A stretch of DNA of 64,000 bases, from NCBI GenBank assembly GCA_963931865.1, contig OZ007513.1:6046808-6110807 (forward strand), written 5' to 3'. The position numbers and the translations under genes are program-made. This document shows positions 44,579 through 54,508 of the stretch, piece by piece; position 1 is the first letter of the stretch, and every line of letters begins with the position of its first letter. The notes under the pieces are model-generated. The model searched no databases, had not been told where the DNA came from, and saw only the letters and a list, made by a program, of their open reading frames with translations. The stretch comes from Axinella damicornis. Its lineage: Eukaryota; Porifera; Demospongiae; Axinellida; Axinellidae.

Positions 44579-44585
44579 ACACACA
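44100..44585. repeat. (CA)n-rich block
   Basis: Pure CA runs at about 44157-44212 and 44519-44576 lie with degenerate ACACACAGAGACAC between. The long Thr-His and Cys-Val frames across it are artefacts. Confidence 0.95.
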
Positions 44586-44597
44586 TGTACATGCACA

Positions 44598-44843
44598 CAC
44601 TTCAACTGCAGCTCCCAAATTGTGCATGCTTTGACTGCTGCTCGCTGATATTGCATCCGCCAGCTGTTCTGGAAGCTTCCAGCCCATGCCCAATGTTCTT
44701 GAACATTCTTTGCTGAGTTCAAGGCTTAGTAAATTGAAGCATGTAGGTTGGGCGTCACTAGTCTAGTCCCGGCCCACGAACATCCCACTTCCATTACACA
44801 CTCACAGACACACACAGACAAACACAGGGCTAAAATCTTAGTG
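44598..44843 (-). mobile_element. fragment of the hairpin-plus-minisatellite element, copy 3
   Basis: This matches the 29080-29325 part of copy 2, from GCAGCTCCCAAATTG through GAACATCCCACTTCC to CTAAAATCTTA. The hairpin and minisatellite side is missing where the CA block begins. Confidence 0.6.
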
Positions 44844-45275
44844 TCTCTGGGTCCAGACATTGCGTGTCAATACACTACAGTAAAAAGGTTGCATGCATAC
44901 TTTACCAAACCCGTAGTCACAGACAGTGCACAGTAAGAAGGAAGGTTCTATGTCAGTAAGGTTGCATAATTATGTAGTTTACATAATGATCAAGCAAACA
45001 CCCCACTCCTGGTAGAGGAACTGGTAGGACAACTCAGTTTGATACCTCACATCCATTACTTTTCTCTCAACTTGTGGACACTTCAGTGCATGGTCACAGA
45101 TTGTGTCCACCAGCTAGTACTTATGTCTTGTCCCAGTTCGTACGTACGCCTGAATTGCTCCAATTACTGTGATTTCTGACCATTCCTATTTTATGAGCAG
45201 TATTATTGACTCAGTCGTGTAGTAATTGTTCAGAGGCTCTCCATGCTTGCAGAGTTTGAGCACTGGAATGTTCTA

Positions 45276-45400
45276 GTATAGCTGCCATTGCTTTCTCACC
45301 ACTCGTATTTATAAGCAGTATGGGACATCGCATCATATTATGATGCGATGTCCCATACTGCTTATAAATACGAGTGGTCAGAAAGCAATGGCAGCTATAC
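45276..45400. repeat. near-perfect 125-bp palindrome, no loop
   Basis: Arms of 62-63 bp (GTATAGCTGCCATTGCTTTC ... GCATCATA / TTATGATGC ...) differ at one base and meet at CATCATATTATGATG. There is no target duplication, and the flanks are unrelated. Confidence 0.9.
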
Positions 45401-45499
45401 AGGACCTGGAGTGATTGCAAGGCAATACTACACAGTCTGCATACATGTATCCTTCCCAATGGTGTGGATGCATGTACTTACTGTCAGGGGGTCTCCTAC

Positions 45500-45602
45500 C
45501 AACAGAAGATTCGTCAGTGTTGTCAGTACTGTGAGTGTGTGGAGGGTTGAGGGGAGGCTGGAGAGATGGTTGTGACTCAGGTCCAGGGAAAGGAGGGACT
45601 TC
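45500..45602 (-). CDS. leucine-rich repeat exon
   Basis: The exon between ACAACCCCAG and CTGTTG|GTAGGA reads KSLLSLDLSHNHLSSLPSTL, then HTLTVLTTLTNLLL. It has the LxxLDLSxNxLxxLP repeat followed by a second hydrophobic strand, i.e. one LRR unit with the start of the next. LRR proteins are adaptors or receptors; nothing more specific can be said. The upstream intron is a GGGA/poly-C low-complexity stretch. Together with 46053-46177 it forms a minus-strand LRR gene. A piece of reading between them (PIVGKLFFPNLYSLAVNT, near 45790) may be a further exon. Confidence 0.7.
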
Positions 45603-45604
45603 CT

Positions 45605-45913
45605 GGGGTTGTGTGTGCAGGGGGAGGGGGTGGAGGGAGGGGAGTGTAGGGAGGGGGAGGGGATGGAGGGAGGGGGCGGAGGGAGGGGGAGGGGGGTGGA
45701 GGGAGGGGGGAGGGGTGGGTGTGTGTGCAAGGGGGAGGTGGGTGCAGAACTAATAACCACAGTGTTAACTGCCAAGCTATATAGGTTGGGGAAGAATAGT
45801 TTGCCAACTATTGGTGTTTGCCTACATCCCCTGTTGCTAGATCTGCTGGTCAAATCTAGCAACACTGAAACTAGCCCCACTGTAACTGGAAGCTATCTCA
45901 GAGCCAGATACTC

Positions 45914-45963
<50 letters not shown>

Positions 45964-45975
45964 ACACACACACAC
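45605..45975. repeat. low-complexity intron: GGGA-rich, poly(C), (CA)n
   Basis: GGGA-type purine tract at 45618-45735 and (C)33(CA)12 at 45917-45974. Frames across both are artefacts. Confidence 0.9.
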
Positions 45976-46052
45976 GGACCAATTTCCACAAACAACATTG
46001 ACCTGCAATAGCCAGTGTTGGGCTGGTCTGCAGACACCTAATACAGTCTCAC

Positions 46053-46177
46053 CAATGTGATGGGGTGAGGTAGAGGGACACGAGGCAGTTGTAACCCACT
46101 CCAAGTTGCTGGAGCAGTGGTGGTGGTCTGGGGTCAAGATCCTCCAACCCCAGCTGATTGTAGCATAGTTCCAGCAC
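46053..46177 (-). CDS. leucine-rich repeat-like exon
   Basis: The exon between CCTCTCCCAG and CACATTG|GTGAGA reads VLELCYNQLGLEDLDPRPPP, then LLQQLGVGYNCLVSLYLTPS. It has L-x-L-x-x-N-x-L spacing in both halves. It is upstream of the clear LRR exon on the same strand and is likely the same gene. Confidence 0.55.
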
Positions 46178-46476
46178 CTGGGAGAGGAGGGGGGAAGAAT
46201 TAAGCTAGGTGCCACATACCAGGTAAGGGTGATACATGATCATTATGATGTGATTATGCAACAAGCATGTATTAGTCAGGGGGGGACGGACAAGATCACG
46301 TGCCGGTATTTTCTGCTGACGTTGCTTTTTTTTTTCAATGGCGTTTGCATAGTTAAGAGAAAGGGCGCTGTCGAATCGAACGGTGGTGTATATCGAACTG
46401 TTCTGGGATTTTATGTGAAGTGCAAGTCATATACTTGTATAAACTGTGCCGCGCCCCGCTGCGCCCCGGCGTTTTC

Positions 46477-46644
46477 ATGGCTACTGGGACGGATGTGAGG
46501 AAGAGACTGTGCCGATCAACAACCCGCCCATCTGGAAAAAGCAGCAAGCGATTCCGTGATAATAGCAGCGTCGACGATAGTGCAAACATCCCATCAACCC
46601 CGGCCCTACAGAACTTGTCTCAAGTGTCGACGTCGACAACTTGA
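46477..46644 (+). CDS. candidate first exon/short ORF, unidentified
   Basis: An ATG in a GC-rich setting opens MATGTDVRKRLCRSTTRPSG, then KSSKRFRDNSSVDDSANIPS to a stop. It is basic and Ser-rich, like a nuclear protein N-terminus. A one-base shift near the end would continue ELVSSVDVDNLTAA to GCAGCG|GTAGGT. Family unknown. Confidence 0.3.
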   Translation: MATGTDVRKRLCRSTTRPSGKSSKRFRDNSSVDDSANIPSTPALQNLSQVSTSTT

Positions 46645-46649
46645 CTGCA

Positions 46650-47120
46650 GCGGTAGGTGGTCTCCTGCTAACAGTAGCGAAACGGAGGACCCACAGACAG
46701 CACACACACACAATCGTCTGGCTCATCGTCAGACGGGTCATACCGTGGGCGCAAAGATTTTGGAGCAAAGTAGGTACTTGATAATGCCATTCCATTACTC
46801 GCGATCGCCGTCTCTTTCTGCGTTTGGAATTTCAGAAATGTCAATTTACATCACGTGCGTCACGTGCGTCACGTGCTTTTCGAACCTTGTCCGACCCCCC
46901 CTGTGTATTAGTAGTCAAGGGTCACCCAGTGCATGTACAGTGTACCAACTCAAACAGAGTTCAAAGTGCTCACAGTTTGTTTAGCAACTCCTCAGACATA
47001 TATATAGGCTGTCTGAGCAAAATCACATTAGTGAAATGTGAATAGGTGGCAGCTCAGGTGGGTCAGGTGTACCAGTACCAGCTGTTGCTGTACCATACAC
47101 ATGCTCGGCATACTATTCAT
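46650..47120. other. no gene seen; (CACGTGCGT)3
   Basis: ATCACGTGCGTCACGTGCGTCACGTGC at 46850 (given as its 9-bp unit TCACGTGCG, three copies) is a cluster of E-box sequences. Otherwise unremarkable. Confidence 0.35.
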
Positions 47121-47222
47121 GTATGTAGCTAGTCTCGTCCCCAGTATGTAGCTAGCCTCGTCCCCAGACCCTCCACGCGCGGCGCGCACGTGGAGGGTCT
47201 GGGGACGAGACTAGTATGTAGC
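47121..47222. mobile_element. micro-MULE (61 bp) plus 14-bp remnant, three copies of the same 9-mer
   Basis: GTATGTAGC lies at 47121-47129, 47144-47152 and 47214-47222. Between the last two is a 61-bp palindromic element, TAGCCTCGTCCCCAGACC to GGTCTGGGGACGAGACTA, with a GC-rich loop. Between the first two is only TAGTCTCGTCCCCA. This is a perfect 9-bp target duplication with an extra unit alongside. Confidence 0.8.
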
Positions 47223-47900
47223 CTCGTTCTTGCAGTAAGACCTACTGAACTGCATGTACTTTACCTTGGCAGCTACATGTACTTTACGGTACTGCCGGTG
47301 CAGCGCTAGTCAGAAAAAGGTCTTACCTTGGTCTCAGCGACGAAAATGACTGTTCTGTTCGTTCCATTCATTCCATTTCGTTCCGTTCCGTTCCGGGTTT
47401 TAGTACTACCCTTATATTTTTGGTACTGACCTTCAACTGCATGCTAAAAGACCATGAACAGTGACTTCATCTGCAACGTTTCAATCACTTTTCAGGCATA
47501 CTGAGACTACTTCTCAGCAGTTTGGCAGTCATCCCTTTGAAAATTCGTACTCTGGCTTTCTTTCTACTATGCATTTCCTTCCTCCAAATCTGGCATATCT
47601 TCTATTTGTGTTCACACACATGTACTGTATGTATATTCTGCGATATTGGCAATCTACAAATACAGCAGTGAAGTTTCCAGGGTTCGGTTAATATTCATAG
47701 CCCGAAATTAGACTACCTCATTAGGACAAATGCATAATCATTTATCCTGAGGTAAGCTTGGATGCCTGCCTCTATTGCCGGAACCGCTGGGCAACTTGGA
47801 ACTACTCTGTACTCATGAGACACAGCTTGATGTCAACAGTCCCACACAGGCTGGCAATTATATTAATTTTAACACTGTGTGAAGTAGTTTCTGAACTCAC
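47223..47900. other. no gene seen
   Basis: Contains an ATTCCATTTCGTTCC-type microsatellite at about 47360. No convincing exon. Confidence 0.4.
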
Positions 47901-47981
47901 CGAGACAATAGTACTGAGCTGTGTATTACGCAAAGATCTCCTTAACAATCTTCTGCCGGTGAGATTCAACTTTGCTGTTTC
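47901..47981 (-). CDS. candidate internal exon, unidentified
   Basis: 81 nt lie between CTTCTCTGCAG and GTCTCG|GTGAGT. One frame is fully open (ETAKLNLTGRRLLRRSLRNT, QLSTIVS). A second frame begins in a more protein-like way (NSKVESHRQKIVKEIFA) but meets a TAA. The splice sites are strong and the frame is unsettled. It could be downstream of the first exon at 48566. Confidence 0.4.
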
Positions 47982-48450
47982 CTGCAGAGAAGGACCACAA
48001 TTCAGTTTTAGAGTAAGAGACTCACAAGCAATTAGCACCAAGTGCTAACTGGTACAACTGTATAATTGCATGGTATTGTACATAAAGGTCATGTAGTGTG
48101 CAGAAGTTGCAGAATAGTAACAGCTCTACTACAGGAGCTTGCTGGGTGGGGTGCAGTGGGCACACAGTATGCTTCACTGATATTTTCGGTGAGGTGGCAT
48201 GTTAGTAATTTACTCTTACTCCTGACGTGGAGGACACTCTTTGAAAGCACAAAGCAGTCTCTTCCCATGAAGAATGATCTAGACCGACTTCGCATTACAT
48301 CACAATGACAACACATGATCTCGTCCCGTATAGCTACCACCCACTGTTGGTAGCACCCTGCACCCATACATGCATCAGTACGGCAGCATGCAGCTGCAAC
48401 ATAGCCTCATTCCGAGGCTAGCTGCAAGATATGTGCAAATATATGCTAAC

Positions 48451-48566
48451 CTCTGCTGCCCAGCATCGGCGGTAGCCGCCTCGAGTAAGGTACGGGGGTA
48501 GAAGTCGGCCAGGGGCTCCAGGTGCGCATTAATTAGATGGCGATGGCTTAAACCGGTAGTCGCCAT
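48451..48566 (-). CDS. candidate first exon, unidentified
   Basis: ATG at 48566 opens MATTGLSHRHLINAHLEPLA, then DFYPRTLLEAATADAGQQ, and ends at GCAGAG|GTTAGC. It has good composition and a plausible start context (GTCGTCATGGCG). Family unknown. Confidence 0.4.
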
Positions 48567-48569
48567 GAC

Positions 48570-49935
48570 GACCTAGCACACCAGCAGTGTTTCGGGATGG
48601 CACTGGTCAACTGCAACGGTTTCCCTCTTCACTCAGCGTCTTCATCTTTATAGCAGAGACAGTCAACAAAAACTAGCGGCTAGAGACAGCATAGATAGCT
48701 ACTCTAATATCTATGGAGACAGGAATAAAAAAAAATTGTGAACTTTGAACCTACGAGCTAGCCGCATAGCGCGCGCAATGCCGCAGCACTGTGCATATGC
48801 ATATGCGCGTGGCTGGAAAGAATGGCTGGTGTGCAGAATTTAGGCAATACTTGCTTCGCAAATCCGTGTTGCAGTGCATTTTCCACACGTCCAGTGTTAA
48901 GAGGAATCATTGTGGAGTATGCCTCGAAACTATTACACCGTGAGTTTAGCAGCTAGCTACATGCATATGCAAGCATCATGCAGTTGTGCATATTAATTAT
49001 TATTTGCATGAAAAAAATGATCAATAACACACACAGGTCACACAAGAGGGAATGAGTTCTGGCTGCTGAGTACATTACACAGTCTTGGAATTCAGTGCCA
49101 ACAGCATCCACTGTGTAGCTCCTCTAGCTCCAAAGCAGCTGTACAAAGGCCTGAAATGTAAGACAGAAGTGCACTATAAGACAAAAAATTATTCATGCAT
49201 GATGTACAATTACTGCTCTCAGCAATACTACCAGCATGGATACCAGGAAGCCAACAGGATGCCCACGAGTTTCTGCTAAGAACATTTCAGATTCTTGATC
49301 AAGAAGTTTCAAGGTGGGTGTAGCTAGATAGTGTAGCACAAACATTTTTGTTCCGAGTCCGCACTTCTGAGTTGACTGACAAGTCTATCTTCTGAAGTAT
49401 TAATTTTATGGATTTCTGATGATATATATCCCTTATGGAGCATACAACTGAACATAGTAGAACTATTCAAACAGGTAATTAGTAGAATTGTTTTTTGGGG
49501 TCGCACACTAGATGTAGTGTAACAAGTATCATAGTGTGCACGGGTACATACAGCAAAATTCAATGGACTAAAGATGAACTTTGACACTGGGTAATGCTCT
49601 CCAATAGATCCACCAATATAGGAGGGACAGTTAGAGTTCACAGATAGCCTTCTGTAGCACGAGTATGACTAATGCACTGGCTGTAGTATAGGGGAGCATG
49701 TGGCAAGGTTGCTACCACATTTGCAACTTATTCCCAGCATACAGCTATATATGGGCAGCATGTCCCTTCATCCTGTACCGTCATCCCCTCCCCCTGTCCC
49801 CTCCTGTACCCTCGTCCCTTCCTCCTTTCTACGATAGTCTTGTCCCTTCTTCCCATAGACAAGTTGTCCCCTCCTCATTCCTCTCATAGGCTCGTCCCAT
49901 GCTCCCTCTTCCCACTCCCCTCCCCACTCCTCCAC
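48570..49935. other. no firm gene
   Basis: A 64-codon plus-strand frame at 49085-49279 with several Cys/Tyr has no splice or family support. 49780-49935 is a CCCT-rich low-complexity tract. Confidence 0.3.
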
Positions 49936-49939
49936 CAAC

Positions 49940-50104
49940 CTCCATCATGACTCAGGCAGGAAGTTTCCATTGCCGGCCGGGAACACTCCCATCAGTTGCT
50001 CCAGAGGCTTGAACGGTTCTGTGCCACAGTCAAAGTCATTTCGGAGCTGCCCAATGTTCTTGAAGTCTGAGGAAACGGGTAGAACCAATTCCATGAGGGG
50101 CATC

Positions 50105-50107
<3 letters not shown>
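49940..50107 (-). pseudogene. XRN2-type 5'-3' exoribonuclease exon, frame-broken
   Basis: After a CACACACAG acceptor one frame reads [11 protein letters not shown]. After a gap of roughly six residues another frame reads [40 protein letters not shown] and S, then a TGA. The block [12 protein letters not shown]...NFLP and the upstream PSW.W(F/Y)YPF are hallmarks of nuclear XRN2/Rat1 nucleases, which degrade RNA 5'-3' in transcription termination. The missing HYAPFA-like stretch (about 17 nt) and the stop mark it as damaged. It is the furthest downstream of four collinear exons (51643, 52017, 52169). Confidence 0.7.
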
Positions 50108-50146
<39 letters not shown>

Positions 50147-50250
50147 CATGTGTGTGTGTGTGTGTGTATGCATCTGAGTGAGTGTGTGTGTGTGAGCATG
50201 TGTGTGTGTGTGCGTGTGTGTGTGTGTGGGTGTGTGTGTGGTTGTGTGTG
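50106..50250. repeat. (GT)n microsatellite
   Basis: Interrupted GT tract directly upstream (minus strand) of the XRN2-like exon. It supplies the CA-rich acceptor region. Confidence 0.95.
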
Positions 50251-50325
50251 TGAAGTGTACACTGTGCAAGTTTGAATTCTGCAGTATGTATGCGTGTGTG
50301 TGTGAGTTGTACTGTGTGTGTGTTG

Positions 50326-51598
50326 TAGCCTCGTTCCAAGCTGGATGGGGCCTGGGAACGACGCTACACGTGTTATAACCTTGTTCCCAGGCGGATGGGG
50401 GGCCTGGGAACGAGGCTACATATGCTGTAGCTAGTGTTGTGAACCTGTACCCAATAACTGGTTATTGACCAGTTATTTCACTGCCAATCAATTATTGGCT
50501 TACTATTTCAATAACCAGTTATTGTCTGCACTGGAAACATGGTCTGTTTTGAACCATGATTGTCATCATTACATACATTTCAGAGGTTCTTTTGCAGGTT
50601 GAGGTACAGGTAGATAGGTGGGGTCTCTCAAGGATGTGATTGAATTAGCACACCTGTCTATACCATCACCTCCTTACTGTACTTTTAGCAAGACTTGCAA
50701 ATTTTGAAGTGAAATCTGTTTAAACCGCAAATCCGTTTAATAACCGGAAGTCGTCTGCTTCCAAATCACGCAGCCTCTACAGTCGATTTCCGTTGCGTTT
50801 TTGCCCGTTTCACAATGGCAGAAGGGACTACAAGCTGCGAGCCAGGTTGACGTTCGGCCTATGACGAAGACCTCCGATGGCGTGGTGTATACCAGCGTTT
50901 CGAGAAAATAGCTGCCAATAGCCCGAAGTTGTAGCTAGCTAGCTAGCTACACGTTGTGCGTGCGGAGCGTGGTTGGTGGCTCCATGGATACAGGAGGCTC
51001 CGTCTCCTCCCCGGCCGTCTCTGGTAATTCCACAGTGTAGTTGTCAGACTAGCACAGTGCCACAGTCGTAGGTTCAAAGTTACCGCAAAAACTAGCGCTT
51101 CTGGCTACCGTGAAATGTTATTCATAGCAAGTTTTATGCGGGAAACCGCAGCCGCCTAGGCCACATCAAAGTAAAACGCTTTTCACTCGTCGCTCAACGC
51201 TCTGCGCTCAGTTGTTGCAAGGTTTAGTAAAAGTACAGTAAGAGACCAAAAGTTAGCCTGCAAGCTGTACTATGAATTAAGTTTACTATTGATGAGTTGA
51301 CAGAGCATGCCTAATAATATTGTCAATAACTGGTCAATATCCAATATGAGGCTTCCAATAACCGGTTAGGGTAAAATGGACAAGGTTCACAACACTAGTT
51401 GTAGCTTCGTTCCCAGGCGGATGGGGGGCCTGGGAACGACGCTACACGTGTTATAACCTTGTTCCCAGGCGGATGGGGGGCCTGGGAACGACACTACACG
51501 TCTTATAACCTTGTTCCCAGGCGGATGGGGGGCCTGGGAACGACACTACATATGTTGTAGCTTCGTTCCCAGGCCTGGGAATGAGGCTACACGTGTTG
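50326..51598. repeat. tandem micro-MULE array (6 units) split by a hAT-like element
   Basis: Units: 50326-50366, 50376-50418, [50428-50431 + 51406-51444], 51454-51496, 51506-51548 and 51558-51589. Each is TAGCCTCGTTCCCAGG or a variant, a GCGGATGGGG loop, and its inverted copy (41-43 bp; the last is 32 bp with no loop). The spacers are exactly 9 bases: CACGTGTTA, CATATGCTG, CACGTGTTA, CACGTCTTA, CATATGTTG, with CACGTGTTG after the last. Removing 50432-51397 and one 8-bp duplicate restores unit 3. Confidence 0.85.
50432..51397. mobile_element. hAT-like element, 966 bp, 8-bp TSD
   Basis: The ends are TAGTGTTGTGAACCTGTACC and the inverted TAGTGTTGTGAACCTTGTCC, followed by CAATAACTGGTTATTG / CAATAACCGGTTAGGG motifs. 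The flanks are GCTGTAGC (50424-50431) and GTTGTAGC (51398-51405), an 8-bp duplication with one change. The interior has a short MAEGTTSCEPG-like start at 50816 but no transposase, so it is a deletion derivative. Confidence 0.75.
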
Positions 51599-51642
51599 GG
51601 GGCGGGGAGTGTGCATGGTCACACAATAGAATGGCCAGAAAC

Positions 51643-51712
51643 CTTATTTGCAGATGTGGAAGGAAGTCATTTCCAACAAAGAATCACATGAACACCCAGT
51701 CATAATTGCCCT
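51643..51712 (-). pseudogene. XRN2-type exoribonuclease exon with stop and deletions
   Basis: Between CTCCCTTCAG and AAATAAG|GTTTCT the reading is RAI, then DWVFM, a TGA, then FFVGNDFLPHL and IR. F-F-V-G-N-D-F-L-P-H-L is the invariant XRN nuclease core that contributes metal-binding aspartates. A base is missing before the first DW, TGA replaces the usual Cys codon, and about 10 nt (the PSLE region) are absent. The first codons continue in phase from the exon at 52017. Confidence 0.75.
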
Positions 51713-51716
51713 CTGA

Positions 51717-51965
51717 AGGGAGGGGAGAGAGAGGAAGGGGAGAGAGAGGGAGGGAGGGGAGAGAGAGGGAGGGAGGGGAGAGAGAGGGAGGGAGGGGAGA
51801 GAGGGAGGGAGGGGGAGAGAGAGAGGGAGGGAGGGGGAGAGAGAGGGAGGGCGGGGGAGAGAGAGAGGGAGAGATAGGAAGGAGAGTGGAGGGGAGAGTG
51901 GAAGGGAGAGAGAGAAGCAGGCAGAGAAGGGGAGGGGATGGAGGGGAGAGAGAGGAAGAGGAGGC
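51717..51965. repeat. GGGA/GAGA purine tract
   Basis: Low-complexity intron of the XRN2-like gene. Frames across it are artefacts. Confidence 0.95.
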
Positions 51966-52016
51966 ATGGATAAGATGGAGAGATATCATTATGTCACTGA
52001 TCAGAAGGCTGTTTAC

Positions 52017-52068
52017 CTCAAGGTCAAAAGGAAAAGGCTGGACATCAATTCTGAGCTCTCTCCAAGTA
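52017..52068 (-). pseudogene. XRN2-type exoribonuclease exon, 2-nt deletion
   Basis: Between GTCTTTCAG and CTTGAG|GTAAAC the reading is YLERE then LRIDVQPFPFDLE, once a lost AG in the GAGAGAG run is allowed for. Length and sequence match the R-E-Y-L...P-F-x-F-D-x-E segment just before the DDWVF core of XRN2. Phase is 0 on both sides. Confidence 0.65.
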
Positions 52069-52168
52069 CTGAAAGACAAACACAACCGTCACTGTGGTAT
52101 ACTGACCCATGACCCCAACCATATATAGGCATGACATCATTTAACTAGAAGCATACACATGCCATTAC

Positions 52169-52204
52169 CTCTCTCAGAACTTTGAGCCGCAAGAAAATGA
52201 AGCT
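52169..52204 (-). CDS. XRN2-type exoribonuclease exon (short, intact)
   Basis: 36 nt between ACTGGAGTAG and GAGAGAG|GTAATG read SFIFLRLKVLRE and join in phase 0 to YLERE of the next exon. The F-x-F-L-R-L-x-V-L-R-E string is the conserved XRN strand preceding the active-site loop. Together the four exons fix the gene identity. Upstream exons are beyond what I can recognise. Confidence 0.6.
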
Positions 52205-52371
52205 CTACTCCAGTTGAAGTGGCAAACTCATCAAATTACATTGAAGAGAGCAGTGATGTCGTCATGAAGTGAGAACTGTGTGTTGTTCCTCCACCCTCTA
52301 GAGTATGATATTTTGAACTTGATGAAGTCTTAAAATCCAATAGACACCAAAAAATATAGCCCTCAGTCTGC

Positions 52372-52521
52372 CAGTTATTGCACTCAAGCAGTTTAGAGAC
52401 CTTTGGGAAGCACCTATAATCACCTCGGGCTTCGCCCTTGGTGATATGTACAGGTGTATAGAGCATCCCTCAGGTCAGCAACAGCTGAGCAAAGAGACCT
52501 GCTTGAGTGCAATAACTACTG
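52372..52521. mobile_element. MITE, 150 bp
   Basis: The inverted ends CAGTTATTGCACTCAAGCAG are near-identical on both sides, and a TCGGGCTTCGCCC-type hairpin lies in the centre. No coding capacity and no clear target duplication. Confidence 0.6.
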
Positions 52522-52978
52522 TATACAAACCCAGGGCTGTGTTGCTTCACTACCCTCATACCAGAATTCAACCCTCCCGCAGGCACATGTATTGTTTCGC
52601 AGCGGTCACAGATTGTGACCCCGGTCGCAGCTCTAAGTACGGCGCATATTGGAGTGACCACCCCTTGAGGAGCGCAAGAGTAGTCAGTACCAGGGGCCGC
52701 GGTGAAAACCTGGACTGGACCGGACCGGACCGGGCCGGACCGACCGGCCAGTAACCAGGTAGCTAGCCTCTGCCACGAAATGATCACAGACTTGCTGCCG
52801 ATTGCTGTAGCGTACGTGAGTTTCAGTACGTAATACGGATTTCTCGCATGACCTGTAGTACTAACGTGGATTTCTCACGAGACCTGTAGTAAAAACTACA
52901 GGTTTTTATCAACTGCGCTTACGCAGCAAGCTTTCCCATTGACAACTGTACATGTACATTATTTAAACGTAGGTGTAT

Positions 52979-53812
52979 GATAACAGACGATGCCACTTGA
53001 TAACACTGCATGATAACACATGACAATTAACCCTGATAACAATAACACACCATACCAGAGGAGGTTGGACACGGTCATGTGACCTACGAATTTATACTAC
53101 AGTACCGGAGTCGTTTTCTAAGCTCGCTTCTGATTGGTTCACTTAGGTCACTTACGTCATACAGTGCATAGTTAGGGTATATTATGGCAGGTTAGGGTGT
53201 GGTTTATATTGTTATTATAGCCAATAGAATTGAAGCTTTGAAAACCACTCCGGGATAGCTCAATTTATATGGAGGTTACTATACCGAACTGTGTTCTCGG
53301 TAGTCTTTACGAGTATCTCGACAAACTTGGCATCATTCAAAAGCTCAAGTAGAGTAGATTCAAATATGCCGTTAACCCACAGGTCGCTTAGGCTGTACGA
53401 CCTCTTGACCTCTTGAAGGATCGGCCGTGCGGGATGGCGGAGAAGCCACACTCCCGGTACTCCAACTGGAAGCCTTCCCAACCTGAAGCGTACTCCTACC
53501 TTTCGAACTGCCCAACTGTAGCTTCACTTCACGTTCGCAATTTACATTTTACAATGGTCCCAGGCCATATTAACTTGGGAACGAGGCTGGCAAGGTTAGG
53601 AACGTAAAACACACGACCATTTCCGTTCTGCGATTGCGCAAGCGCAGTGCATAGTCACGTGCGCAGAAATGTGTCCAACCTCCTCTGACACCATACCACA
53701 CTGATAACAAGTGATAACACATGATATCACATGTTAACACATGATAACACACCATACCACATGATCGATGACACACGATACCACATGATGACACAGGATA
53801 CAACTGATGTAT
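52979..53812. repeat. GATAACACAT minisatellite, interrupted
   Basis: TGATAACACATGATAACA-type repeats lie at 52979-53055 and 53697-53812, with more at 54365-54450. The first two blocks are one array split by the element at 53056-53687. Confidence 0.75.
53056..53687. mobile_element. TIR element, 632 bp, 9-bp TSD
   Basis: The perfect 17-bp inverted ends are CAGAGGAGGTTGGACAC. ACACCATAC lies on both sides (53047-53055 and 53688-53696). The 9-bp duplication suggests a Mutator-like class; the CAGAGG start would also suit hAT. A minus-strand frame inside (53260-53481, with LLELLNDAKFVEILVKTTEN) looks partly coding but is unidentified. Confidence 0.75.
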
Positions 53813-54508
53813 TACCCTATAATACACAGTGTGTACAGGGAAATATCACGTGTGTCGCAGGCAAGAGTGACAATACGGCTACAGACAAGTGATGTTTCCC
53901 AGTACACATTGTACGATATACATTTATCATGTTTCCAGACCCCGCGGCTATAGGAAGGCATCAACACATCGATATGCGATATTGCGGCACTGCTTGGTAA
54001 CGGTTGTGGCTTGAGTTTCACAATCAGCGTACCATAGTATACGTTCGCGTACTAACAGTACGGCTTCGTTCCCAGGCCGTGTGGGACTTACCGTGTAAGC
54101 TGAAATGGCCGACCACGACTTGGTTTGCAGTTGGAGAAGCGGGTCTCTTGTCGGCGTTCTTGATAGTACGAATACGCGAGCACCAGTAAGAGTTATGCAT
54201 CTATGATTAATTCATTGGCACCATGGCAATAACATTCGCGCCCTAGGGTCCTAGGAGGACGCGATAACCCACTTCTACATGGGCGATATAGGAAAATATC
54301 ACCCTAGTTGCTCTGGCTGGCATTTGCCATACATTCTCTGTGGGAATAGCCATATCAGACTGTGTTGGAAACATGATAACACACAATAACATGTTAGCAG
54401 CAATACACGTGTCCTGCACATCCCGATAACACATGATAACATGTTATCAGTACCTGTTTCACCGACCACTCATCCCAATATTGAGGCCCATATGGACTAG
54501 GATAGTCT

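Noticed and set aside
44020..44693. Long His/Thr- and Cys/Val-repeat frames (up to ~190 codons) on both strands
   Set aside because: Translations of a CA/GT microsatellite; no start context, domain or splice support.
51644..52128. Ser/Leu/Pro- and Gly/Glu/Arg-rich frames
   Set aside because: GGGA/GAGA purine tract within an intron of the XRN2-like gene.
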